11,993 bases of DNA from Candidatus Omnitrophota bacterium (lineage in GTDB: Bacteria; Omnitrophota; Gorgyraeia; Gygaellales; Profunditerraquicolaceae): NCBI GenBank assembly GCA_028717985.1, contig JAQUMS010000012.1:1-11993 (forward strand), in the 5' to 3' direction. The number at the start of each line of letters is the position of its first letter. Positions within the stretch are counted from its first letter, which is position 1. The notes below the pieces were generated by a model that had not been told where the DNA came from, made no database searches, and was given only the letters and a program-made list of their open reading frames with translations. Below are positions 5,434-11,993 of the stretch, one piece after another. The position numbers and the translations under genes were made by a program.

Positions 5434-6220
5434 AAACCGTATTCATCCTTTCCCTGATAACATCACGAGGCATAGTATTTAATTTAACAAGGATAATCAT
5501 CCGGATAAGATTGATTTCATTTTCCTTGGCGAAATAATACGCCAAAACAGGTTCGGGGCCAAAACTCACATAATGCGCCGGCTTTAAAATTTCCATCAAG
5601 AAATCGGCGGCCGCTTTTTCAAAAGAAACAAACGAAAGTATCTTCCCCGCTTTTTCAATCCCGCCTTTTAAATAAAACGCGTAATTAACGATCTGGCCTC
5701 TTTTATGCACGTATTCAAGGCGGTGCAAGAGATTATTGATATCCTGATCGTACAATTTTATAAGTTCTTTTTTTTTGAGAAAACCCTCACTGGTTATCAA
5801 CGTTTCACATTTTGTTTTTGGTTCTTTCAACAGGCGCAGGCGAAGCAATGTTTTAATATTATGCATATCAATCCTGTGCGAAAAATAATCGCTCAAAAAA
5901 TCACTGCCGCATTCTGCCGCGATTGCCCGGCACGCTGAAAGATTTTCAGGCTTGATCAATTCAAGTAATTTCTTGTCGAGCAGCAGACGGGAGACCAGTT
6001 TTGACACGGCGGCCAATTCCTCCGACAAAACACTCTCAAGCTGGCTGCTCGTGGAAACATGTAAAAGTTTTTCGCTGTAAAGATCCGATTCGACAAAAAG
6101 TTTCAAAGCGTCTTGCAGATCAGCGTCCAACGCTTCTTCAAACACCTCCCTGCGAATCAGGAATTTTTCCAACGCGCGGATTTTTCCCACCGCGAACGCA
6201 TAATCTAAGTTGTTAGTCAT
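5426..6220 (-). CDS. ntpC: V/A-type ATPase subunit C (d/AC39-like rotor socket)
   Basis: This funnel-shaped subunit connects the central shaft D/F to the membrane K ring. The C-terminus has GPEPVLAYYFAKENEINLIRMI and VKLNTMPRDVIRERMN, the strongest signature of the vATP-synt_AC39 family. The N-terminus has YAFAVGKIRALEKFLI, and mid-protein there is DMHNIKTLLRLRL. At 264 residues it is some 60 shorter than the 320-335 typical of E. hirae and Thermus proteins, without any break in frame; compact versions may be normal in this lineage. No clear ribosome site is seen before the ATG at 6220, where the sequence is the 7-bp repeat and palindrome region; the start is therefore less certain than others. 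Confidence 0.93.
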   Translation of the reverse strand: MTNNLDYAFAVGKIRALEKFLIRREVFEEALDADLQDALKLFVESDLYSEKLLHVSTSSQLESVLSEELAAVSKLVSRLLLDKKLLELIKPENLSACRAIAAECGSDFLSDYFSHRIDMHNIKTLLRLRLLKEPKTKCETLITSEGFLKKKELIKLYDQDINNLLHRLEYVHKRGQIVNYAFYLKGGIEKAGKILSFVSFEKAAADFLMEILKPAHYVSFGPEPVLAYYFAKENEINLIRMIILVKLNTMPRDVIRERMNTVYA

Positions 6221-6235
6221 TCTGTTTAGTTCTTA

Positions 6236-6293
6236 CCTGCCGGCAGGCAGGGCTCTTAGCTCTTAGCTCTTAGCTCTTAGCTCTTAGCTCTTA
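6236..6293. repeat. GC palindrome plus six tandem 7-bp repeats
   Basis: The perfect palindrome CCTGCCGGCAGG (6236-6247) is followed by six exact copies of GCTCTTA (6252-6293). It lies in the 129-bp gap between the S74 protein gene and the C gene, just upstream of the C gene start. Echoes of the repeat (TTAGTTCTTAC 6227-6236, AGACTAAGAACTAACGG 6316-6332) suggest slippage of a longer degenerate tract. No promoter is evident. Confidence 0.9.
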
Positions 6294-6349
6294 GAAAAAA
6301 CTCACAAAGACCAACAGACTAAGAACTAACGGCTAAAAAACTTTTATTG

Positions 6350-7342
6350 TTATTTTTTCAATGCCGAGATTTCCTGTTTTAATGACTCAATCTGTTTTTG
6401 GAAATCAGCTTTCATTGTTTCAATTTCCCTCTGCTGTTCTTTAACGGCTTCAAGAAGCACGGCGGTAAATTTCTCATACGCGAGCGTTTCATATCCCTGA
6501 TTATCGGTATTAATCAATTCCGGGAAATATTTTTCCACATTCTGAGCAATCATCCCCACTTGTTTTCCTTTTTTAAAACCCTTGTCAGGAAATTCATCGG
6601 TTTTCCACTCATACGTAACACCGTTAATATTTTTTATTTTTTCAAGCACGTTTCCCAACGGCTGAACGTTTTTTTTCAAGCGGGTATCTGAAGAACTCCA
6701 ACTGCTTGTGCAAAATGCCGTCCCATTTACATAAAGATTATATCCGGAGGAACTCCATGTATTAATAGCTACGCTTGCACTTGTAGGAGCAAGAATAGAA
6801 AAAGTTTCGCTTGCCCCGCCCGCGCCTCCAACGCCGTTAAAGTTCATATTCAAAAACAATCCATCATTATGCCCGGTATCCTGTGCCAGAATATGGCGAA
6901 GCCGATCGCCGGAACTATTTAACCAGTATATAGCGCTATTCCAACCAGCATTGACATCGCTTAACGCCAAAGCACAAGTCTTATTAGATGTATTAGGCTC
7001 AATATTATGAATATGCACCGGAGCGTTCCAAAAAGGGACTCGTGTTCCCACAGTTAAACGGTTTGTAACGACTAAGCTGCCGGGAACAGGATCTCCGGGA
7101 ACCCACGTGGAACCACCGCCTGACCAGCCATAAATCATCATATCATTGGCATTTACCACGCTATCGCTGTTGGCGTCGCCTATTACCATTCTGTTAGCTA
7201 CGGTAAGATCATTATACGATCCGGCTGGTGAAGGATAATACGTCGTAATAGTAACATCCTCAGCGTAAGAGAAAGAACACAAGAGAGAGATACAACACGC
7301 TATACCTGCCCCGCACATAATTCCCTTCATCATAATCCTCAT
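6350..7342 (-). CDS. Secreted/surface protein with C-terminal S74-type chaperone domain
   Basis: The protein is 330 residues from the ATG at 7342 (AGGAGG 6 nt upstream); an in-frame GTG at 7345 would add one. It has a signal peptide with a Cys-rich hydrophobic core ending near SFSYA, a mature start EDVTITTYYPSPAGSYNDL, and a Ser/Asn/Gly-rich middle. The C-terminal domain starts at about residue 216 with SSSDTRLKKNV, the Ser-Asp-x-Arg motif of the peptidase S74 intramolecular chaperone of phage tail spikes and fibres, followed by YEWK and QVGMIAQNVEKYFPEL. The last 35 residues form a coiled coil (EQQREIETMK...). Family members trimerise a beta-rich fibre and may cut themselves before the SD motif. 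An acidic stretch GDANSDSVVNAND (about 55-67) resembles half a dockerin repeat. It sits between E and C genes on the same strand and has no known link to the ATPase. Confidence 0.82.
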   Translation of the reverse strand: MRIMMKGIMCGAGIACCISLLCSFSYAEDVTITTYYPSPAGSYNDLTVANRMVIGDANSDSVVNANDMMIYGWSGGGSTWVPGDPVPGSLVVTNRLTVGTRVPFWNAPVHIHNIEPNTSNKTCALALSDVNAGWNSAIYWLNSSGDRLRHILAQDTGHNDGLFLNMNFNGVGGAGGASETFSILAPTSASVAINTWSSSGYNLYVNGTAFCTSSWSSSDTRLKKNVQPLGNVLEKIKNINGVTYEWKTDEFPDKGFKKGKQVGMIAQNVEKYFPELINTDNQGYETLAYEKFTAVLLEAVKEQQREIETMKADFQKQIESLKQEISALKK

Positions 7343-7428
7343 CACGATCCTCCTCCCCTATCCTCTCTCACATATAGAGGATGCTGTCCTTTATATTTTT
7401 CACCGTTTGAATATCTATGGTTACTCAT
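7342..7428 (-). CDS. Possible 28-codon leader frame before the S74 protein
   Basis: An ATG at 7428 opens 28 codons (begins MSNHRYSNGEKYKG) that end in TGA overlapping the next gene as TGATG. A 7-bp hairpin (ATCCTCT/AGAGGAT) lies within it, just before the ribosome site GGGGAGGAGG. It has no convincing ribosome site of its own and the peptide is not recognised, so it may be chance; the stop-start overlap is the reason to list it. Confidence 0.25.
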   Translation of the reverse strand: MSNHRYSNGEKYKGQHPLYVREDRGGGS

Positions 7429-7435
7429 ACAGCGG

Positions 7436-7858
7436 TTATCCACGATGATCTTCAAACAAAATATCGGCAATTTCTTGCTCAAAATCAGCCCTGAGATTAT
7501 CCGCATATAGCCCCGCGGGCGCGGGTACCGGTTGCACGGAGTCAAACATGACCCTGTCCTGCATAAGATTAAGATTCGTCAATTCGGGCTTAAGCTGTTC
7601 AAAAACACGGGAAATCAAATCCTGTTTTTCCTGAAGGATTTTTTTTCTCGCTTCAAGCCGGGCGTTAACGATCATTTTTTGTTTTAATTTTTCGTATTCT
7701 TCAGTGCGCTCGCGGACGAATTCGACAACACGAATTTCCGTTTTTTCACGAGCTTCAGCAATAAGAATATCTGTTTCCTGGCGGGCTTTTTTTACAATAT
7801 TTTCCGCCTCGCTATTCGCATTCCCGATAATATGATTAAGAATAGATTCTAATGCCAT
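7436..7858 (-). CDS. ntpE: V/A-type ATPase subunit E (peripheral stalk), short form
   Basis: Subunit E forms the stator stalk with the G/H-like subunit and caps the A3B3 head. Residues 1-95 are a charged coiled coil (NANSEAENIVKKARQETDILI, then RLEARKKILQEKQDLISRVFEQL), typical of the family. The end, NLRADFEQEIADILFE, matches the usual C-terminal helix. At 140 residues it is about 50-60 shorter than usual (190-200): the globular beta part between the coil and the last helix is reduced to a Pro-rich linker (QPVPAPAG). The frame is unbroken and the ends are both family-like, so this looks like an internal shortening rather than a truncation. It follows K with a 1-nt gap. Confidence 0.88.
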   Translation of the reverse strand: MALESILNHIIGNANSEAENIVKKARQETDILIAEAREKTEIRVVEFVRERTEEYEKLKQKMIVNARLEARKKILQEKQDLISRVFEQLKPELTNLNLMQDRVMFDSVQPVPAPAGLYADNLRADFEQEIADILFEDHRG

Positions 7859-7859
7859 A

Positions 7860-8336
7860 TTATAATTTTATCCCGTTTAATAATAATAAGGTTATAACAA
7901 GCCCTAAGATCGCGTAGGTTTCCACAAGGCCCCCGTAAATCAACGCCCGCATGGATGCCTGCGGCTGTTTGGCGGCTACCGCGATACCCGCGGCGCACAC
8001 TTTTCCCTGATAAATCGCGGAAACCAACCCTGCAATCGCCACAGGAAGACACGCAGCCAAAATCTGAAAGCCTTTAAGCGGAGTAATTTCAGGGATTGTT
8101 CCTCCAAGCAAATTCAATTTAATAATCGACGCCCAGAAACAGGCGACAAAACCGTATACGCCCTGGGTCCCCGGAAGAGCAACAAGCAAAAGCATATTAC
8201 CAAATTTATCCGGATCTTCCGACAATACTCCGTTTGCCGCTTGGCCCACGATCCCGACACCAACGCTTGATCCGATTCCACACAGAAAAACCGCCATTGC
8301 CGCTCCAATCAACGCAATCAACAACCCTAAATCCAT
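7860..8336 (-). CDS. ntpK: V/A-type ATPase subunit K (membrane rotor ring, Na+-type)
   Basis: This is the proteolipid that forms the rotating ring and carries ions through the membrane. The 158 residues form two hairpins, four membrane segments in all. The first hairpin has ALPGTQGVYGF (53-63) with no carboxylate; the second has AIYQGKV (Q110) and GGLVETYAILG (E139). L54, T57, Q58, Y61, Q110 and E139 line up with L61, T64, Q65, Y68, Q110 and E139, the Na+ ligands of E. hirae NtpK, so sodium coupling is likely and there is one ion site per four helices. A near-perfect ribosome site, AAGGAGG (8344-8350), lies 7 nt before the ATG, and a long hairpin lies before that. Both fit the need for many copies of this subunit. 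Confidence 0.97.
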   Translation of the reverse strand: MDLGLLIALIGAAMAVFLCGIGSSVGVGIVGQAANGVLSEDPDKFGNMLLLVALPGTQGVYGFVACFWASIIKLNLLGGTIPEITPLKGFQILAACLPVAIAGLVSAIYQGKVCAAGIAVAAKQPQASMRALIYGGLVETYAILGLVITLLLLNGIKL

Positions 8337-8364
8337 CGTATCTCCTCCTTTTCAACTCTTTTTG

Positions 8365-8414
8365 ACCTTTCCCACCTCGTAGGTGGAACATACCACCTAC
8401 AAGGTAGGGAAGGT
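8365..8414 (-). promoter_or_regulatory. Long intercistronic hairpin between subunits I and K
   Basis: Two 22-nt arms (8393-8414 and 8365-8386) pair with one C-A mismatch and two G-U pairs around a 6-nt loop. The innermost 8 bp are GTAGGTGG with CCACCTAC. No T run follows on either strand, so it is not a classical terminator. It ends about 15 nt before the ribosome site of the K gene and starts about 10 nt after the I stop. Confidence 0.8.
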
Positions 8415-8424
8415 TAAAAAACTG

Positions 8425-10410
8425 TTATTCCGATAAAAATATATATTTTGTTTCTTCTTTAAACGGCCGGAACCGTCTGCCTCCCGCTTCGAAAAATTTG
8501 GTAAAAAACTCCAGGTATTGAAGACGGCTCGTGTGCACGTATGCCCCTAAAATACTGATTGCCAGATTCAAAACATGTCCAAAAATTAAAAAACACACCA
8601 AAATAGCCGCGGAAATAAAAGAACCGACATTGGTAATAGGAAAGGAAGGAAACAACATCGTATTGATCGCCATACCAAGAAGCCCTCCTGTCAATCCTAA
8701 AGCAAAAATTCGGCTGAACGACAACGTATCCGCGAGAAAATTACCGGTCACAATCGAATATATCCCAAAAATCGACCAGAATATTTTAAGCCCAATGTCA
8801 GTATTGGTTTTCCATTGATAGTAGATTATCGCACCGGCACTTACAATAAGAACTACTGCCGTGTACGGAACAATAAACGCGGGTAAAACTTTAAAATACG
8901 ACAATAAAAACACCAACAGCCCCATCTGAACGCAGAGCGTCGGCGCGTCAAGGACAAACGCGGTGAATTTATCCATCTTGATGTCCCGGATAAATTTAAT
9001 GCACACTCCCGTCCATACCTGAATAAAACCCAGCGCTAATGTAAACCCAAGGAACATCAGCGCGTCTTTAACCGAATCAAATAAAGTAAATTTTCTTTGT
9101 ATTGCCTTTAGACCGCTGAACTGATCGGGTAAACGGGATATCAAATCGCCGAAAAAACTTCCGGTTATGATACCGGCAAACAGTGTAGTAACACCCATAT
9201 ACAAAAACAATTTCCACAGGCGTTTTCCGTAATACGACATATTCTTTTGGGAAAGAAAAAAAGCCGCCGCCGCGATTAAAATCAGGCCATATCCGGCGTC
9301 GAGCATGCAAAATCCGAAGGAGATCGCGAAAAACGGAGCAAGAAGCGCAGTAGGATCCTGGCCGTTATATACCGGCTGCCCGTACAAATCTGTAACCACT
9401 TCAAAAGGTTGAAGGACCGTTTTTTGTTCCAAGGCGATCGGAATATCTTCACCGGGAGCAGGCTCGGAAACAAAAACCGCGCTATTCTTAAAACGCCCGG
9501 ATATTTCCCGTGTTACCAAAGAGAAATCTTTGTTTCTAATCCATCCGCCCAAAGAAAAAGTAAATTTTTGTTGTTGGCAGGAAGTACCGGTTTCATGAAC
9601 TTTTACCTTATTCGCGTAATAATCAAACACAACCATTAATTTAAATTGTTCATCTGACAAAACAATAAAACGGTTTTTTATTTCTTCAAGCCTTGTATCA
9701 GCATGGATGATCTCATCGTGTATTACCGATAAACGCTCTTGCACAATACCCGGATGGCGCCCCAGAGTAACAGCGTTAAACCGGTATTCCTTTAATAACG
9801 CCTCAAAAGCCTCGAAATACTGCTTCACATAAATAGCTGACACATGGACATTGACTTTATCGCGGCTGATAATTTCCCAGAAAACCGGTATCCCCCGTTG
9901 CAAGCAAATATCAGTAAGATTTTCATACTCATTGATCCTCACAATACCCAAAAGGATTCCACATAAATGGCCGCCGTATAAATTTTCAAAAGGAACCGAC
10001 AAGGACTTCCACGGGGTCAAAAGCACGCCTTCCTGAAGCAACCGCTCTTTATGTTGAATAACAGTTTTCTGTTCCTCGCGCAATAAAGCTAATTCCGCGA
10101 GGACTTCTTTATACATAAAAGAATTAACTATCGTTTCCAGTTCTTTCTTATATACCAGCGGCTTTAATTTAACAAAACTATCCAGCACTCCGGGTTTTGC
10201 TTTGTAATTTGCAAGGAACGCGATAGCGTCGTCAAGCTCCGCGATATTAACTGCCGGCGAAACGGGTGCTCCCGCTGCAAAAGAGGAATGATCGGCGGTG
10301 CGGCAGGTAAAGATCTCCACCATGCCGAGTTTTTGCAGAAAATTCAGCATTTCCTGTTTATCCTGTTCAAGGCCGATAATTTCTATTTTTTTAATCGCTG
10401 TTATCGACAT
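8425..10410 (-). CDS. ntpI: V/A-type ATPase subunit I (membrane stator, a subunit)
   Basis: This stator subunit provides the two half-channels and the key arginine facing the K ring. It has 661 residues: a soluble N-terminal half (about 1-340) with coiled coils that meet the peripheral stalks, and a membrane half with about eight segments. Recognisable parts are FFAISFGFCMLDAGYGL, FFGDLISRLPDQ, TLSFSRIFALGL with R567, and TSRLQYLEFFTKFFEAGG with R629. The two arginines match the conserved pair near the ion path in E. hirae NtpI. The ATG at 10410 lies inside the end of the previous gene (20-nt overlap) behind AAGGAAG, indicating coupled translation. Length and motifs are intact. Confidence 0.96.
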   Translation of the reverse strand: MSITAIKKIEIIGLEQDKQEMLNFLQKLGMVEIFTCRTADHSSFAAGAPVSPAVNIAELDDAIAFLANYKAKPGVLDSFVKLKPLVYKKELETIVNSFMYKEVLAELALLREEQKTVIQHKERLLQEGVLLTPWKSLSVPFENLYGGHLCGILLGIVRINEYENLTDICLQRGIPVFWEIISRDKVNVHVSAIYVKQYFEAFEALLKEYRFNAVTLGRHPGIVQERLSVIHDEIIHADTRLEEIKNRFIVLSDEQFKLMVVFDYYANKVKVHETGTSCQQQKFTFSLGGWIRNKDFSLVTREISGRFKNSAVFVSEPAPGEDIPIALEQKTVLQPFEVVTDLYGQPVYNGQDPTALLAPFFAISFGFCMLDAGYGLILIAAAAFFLSQKNMSYYGKRLWKLFLYMGVTTLFAGIITGSFFGDLISRLPDQFSGLKAIQRKFTLFDSVKDALMFLGFTLALGFIQVWTGVCIKFIRDIKMDKFTAFVLDAPTLCVQMGLLVFLLSYFKVLPAFIVPYTAVVLIVSAGAIIYYQWKTNTDIGLKIFWSIFGIYSIVTGNFLADTLSFSRIFALGLTGGLLGMAINTMLFPSFPITNVGSFISAAILVCFLIFGHVLNLAISILGAYVHTSRLQYLEFFTKFFEAGGRRFRPFKEETKYIFLSE

Positions 10411-10732
10411 GTGCTTCCTTACGTAATTTATTCTTTAAAAAATCAACAGCTTTCTCTAATTTTTTTTCCGCTCTTTGCCGTAACCGGGCAATTTCTTCCT
10501 GCGCGTTTTTTTCGATTACGGAAATCTCTTTTTCGGCATCCTTCAGCATCTTTTTTTTCAATTGCTCGCAATCCTGTTCCGCCTGAACCAACGCTTTCCG
10601 GATAAGTTCCTCCCGCTGGACCCCGGATTCGACCGCAATCTTCTGTGCCTCTTTTTGCGCGGCATCCACACGCGCCTGCGCTTGTAACTCTGCTTCCTGA
10701 ATTTTATCTAACGCCATCTTTGAATCCGTCAT
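10391..10732 (-). CDS. ntpF: V/A-type ATPase peripheral-stalk subunit G/H-like (NtpF)
   Basis: A 113-residue protein that is almost wholly charged heptad coil (for example AQARVDAAQKEAQKIAVE and KKKMLKDAEKEISVIEKNAQ), with no hydrophobic segment. This is typical of the small stalk partner of subunit E (G/H subunit; NtpF in E. hirae; AhaH in archaea). Sequence alone is weak for such coils. The call rests mainly on position: it is the first ATPase gene, directly before I, as in E. hirae. The ATG at 10732 follows AAGGGG; another ATG six codons in is possible. It begins 8 nt after pyrF and overlaps I by 20 nt. Confidence 0.88.
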   Translation of the reverse strand: MTDSKMALDKIQEAELQAQARVDAAQKEAQKIAVESGVQREELIRKALVQAEQDCEQLKKKMLKDAEKEISVIEKNAQEEIARLRQRAEKKLEKAVDFLKNKLRKEAHVDNSD

Positions 10733-10740
10733 ATATCCCC

Positions 10741-11406
10741 TTATCCTAATTGTTCAACCGCTTCACGCGGGTCGCGCGCTTCCAATACCGGCCTTCCAAC
10801 CACCAGATAATCACTCCCCGCTTTCACCGCTTCTTCAGCCGTGGCAACGCGCTTTTGATCTCCGGTTTCAGCATTTCTAGGCCTGATCCCGGGAGTAACA
10901 ATAACATAATCTTTTTTTATTTTTTTCCGCAGTAACGCTGTTTCCTGCGCGGAACAGACCACGCCATCCAATCCCCAGGCGATTCCTTTTCGGGCAAGCG
11001 ATAAGACATCGGCTTTCGATACTTTTTGGCTGGTTAAAACCGTAACTCCGATTAATAATGGTTTTTTCGCTTTCTGTTTTTGTGCTTCTTCCCGCGCGGC
11101 AGACACTGCGGCACGGATCATTTCTTCCCCTCCGCCAATATGAAGCGTCAGCATTTTTACGCCTAAACGAACCGCCTGCCGGACCGCCTGAGCCACGGTA
11201 TTGGGAATATCAAAATACTTTAAGTCAAGAAACACATCCGCGCCCTTTCGGCGCACAAGAGAAACCGCCCGAGGGCCTTCAGCAGTAAATAACTGTGATC
11301 CGATTTTAAAGATTTTAACCTGTGGATACAGCGTATTGATAAAATATTTTGCTTTTATAAGTGTATCCACGTCCAACGCGACAATTAATTTATTTTTTAT
11401 ACTCAT
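10741..11406 (-). CDS. pyrF: Orotidine 5'-phosphate decarboxylase
   Basis: It converts OMP to UMP, the last step of de novo pyrimidine synthesis, in the cytoplasm. The 221 residues form a TIM barrel of normal length. LIVALDVD (7-14) begins the barrel, K34 lies in FKIG, and the catalytic Asp-Lys-Asp cluster is in LDLKYFDIPNT (60-70; D61, K63, D66). The phosphate site is in VTPGIRP and YLVVGRPV. The start overlaps the end of pyrD by 4 nt (ATGA), and the ATPase stalk gene follows after 8 nt, so pyrimidine and ATPase genes probably share a transcript. Confidence 0.96.
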   Translation of the reverse strand: MSIKNKLIVALDVDTLIKAKYFINTLYPQVKIFKIGSQLFTAEGPRAVSLVRRKGADVFLDLKYFDIPNTVAQAVRQAVRLGVKMLTLHIGGGEEMIRAAVSAAREEAQKQKAKKPLLIGVTVLTSQKVSKADVLSLARKGIAWGLDGVVCSAQETALLRKKIKKDYVIVTPGIRPRNAETGDQKRVATAEEAVKAGSDYLVVGRPVLEARDPREAVEQLG

Positions 11407-11993
11407 ATTTTTAGGCTTCCGGTTAAGTCCCGGACTGAATTGATCGTATGCTGCCGAAGATACCGTTCTATTCCTTTGATTATTTCAAGCGATACCGCGG
11501 GATTAATAAAATTTCCGGTCCCTACGCTGATAGCGGTAGCCCCGGCAACCAAGAATTCCACAGCATCAGTAAAAGAAAGTATGCCCCCCATGCCGATAAC
11601 AGGGATTTTAATTGACCTGCTCACATCATAAACCATTTTTAACGCCACCGGTTTTATCGCGGGGCCGCTTAAGCCGCCGATTACATTCCCAAGCCTCGGT
11701 TTCCGGGTATCAGCGTCTATGCTCATCCCATATACTGTATTGATCAAACTTACCGCGTCGGCACCCGCGGTTTCTACAGCGCGGGCTATTTCAGTAATAT
11801 CCGTTACATTAGGGGAGAGTTTAACAATTAATGTTTTCCCGGTTCCCTTTTTCGCCGCTTTCACAGCGTCATACGCCGCCCGGGGGTCCTGCGCCACCAA
11901 TCCCCTGGATTTTACATTGGGACAGGAAATATTCAATTCAATCATATCTATTTCTAATTCATTAAAATACTCTACTGCCTCCAGGTATTCTTC
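11403..11993 (-). CDS. pyrD: Dihydroorotate dehydrogenase, C-terminal part (5' end outside window)
   Basis: A flavoprotein that oxidises dihydroorotate to orotate. The frame is open to the window edge; the first visible residues are EEYLEAVEYFNELEID, so the ATG at 11945 (IELNIS...) is internal, not the start. Seen are LNISCPNVKSRGL, the barrel strand LIVKLSPNVTDI, AGADAVSLINT, IPVIGMGGI, and the FMN phosphate part AGATAISVGTGNF. Together these fit the soluble class 1 (1B-like) enzymes; class 1B normally pairs with an electron-transfer subunit PyrK, which would have to lie upstream outside the window. About 196 of an expected 300 or so residues are present. Confidence 0.95.
   Translation of the reverse strand, partial: EEYLEAVEYFNELEIDMIELNISCPNVKSRGLVAQDPRAAYDAVKAAKKGTGKTLIVKLSPNVTDITEIARAVETAGADAVSLINTVYGMSIDADTRKPRLGNVIGGLSGPAIKPVALKMVYDVSRSIKIPVIGMGGILSFTDAVEFLVAGATAISVGTGNFINPAVSLEIIKGIERYLRQHTINSVRDLTGSLKI

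Noticed and set aside
7342..7545. Frameshifted remainder of subunit E in another frame
   Set aside because: The translation in that frame (TPCNRYPRPRGYMRIISG...) does not resemble the missing E domain, and the main frame already ends in the normal C-terminal helix.
8365..8414. Rho-independent terminator between I and K
   Set aside because: Neither strand has a T run after the stem, and K must be co-expressed with the rest.
11403..11945. Complete short dihydroorotate dehydrogenase starting at 11945
   Set aside because: The frame stays open for 16 more codons to the window edge, and the N-terminal third of the enzyme would be missing; this is an internal methionine.

Overview
The window is an almost complete operon for a rotary V/A-type ATPase, read entirely on the minus strand, with its flanks. 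Reading from high to low coordinates, the order is pyrD (cut by the window edge), pyrF, then nine ATPase genes in the Enterococcus hirae order ntpF-I-K-E-C-G-A-B-D. These encode the stalk G/H-like subunit and subunits I, K, E, C, F, A, B and D. A secreted or surface protein with a C-terminal peptidase-S74-type chaperone domain sits between the E and C genes. I think this is an uncultured bacterium of the Omnitrophota or a related phylum. The reasons are the V-type ATPase next to pyrimidine genes and the S74 protein whose mature N-terminus carries a TYYPSP motif. That assignment rests on memory of similar proteins, not on a search, and is only moderately secure.

Right part (7436-11993): pyrD and pyrF overlap by 4 nt. 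The stalk subunit and subunit I overlap by 20 nt. Subunit K keeps all the residues that bind Na+ in E. hirae NtpK, so a sodium-coupled machine is likely. A 22-bp hairpin lies between the I and K genes and probably tunes K dosage or mRNA stability. Subunit E is unusually short. Middle (4784-7435): the S74 protein gene, a six-copy 7-bp repeat with a GC palindrome, the C and F genes (overlapping by 8 nt), then about 330 bp without a gene that is packed with palindromes. Left of this (987-4783) are the catalytic A and B subunits and the rotor subunit D.

Left flank (1-986): tRNA-Val(TAC) and tRNA-Asp(GTC), each with its own good sigma-70-like promoter. Next comes a candidate small RNA of about 130 nt with a promoter, a three-way-junction fold and a strong intrinsic terminator, then four 45-bp tandem repeats. 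Last is the start of an unrecognised gene with a good promoter and a structured leader.

The most interesting signal is a family of small palindromes found both in the leader of the unknown gene and between ATPase genes. On the plus strand they share the plan CCTTAA-GA-[variable stem]-GA-TTAAC. The inner stems differ completely but remain paired, and the conserved end of two of them supplies the Shine-Dalgarno sequence (TTAAGGAGC) of the next gene. They look like small non-autonomous mobile or regulatory hairpins.
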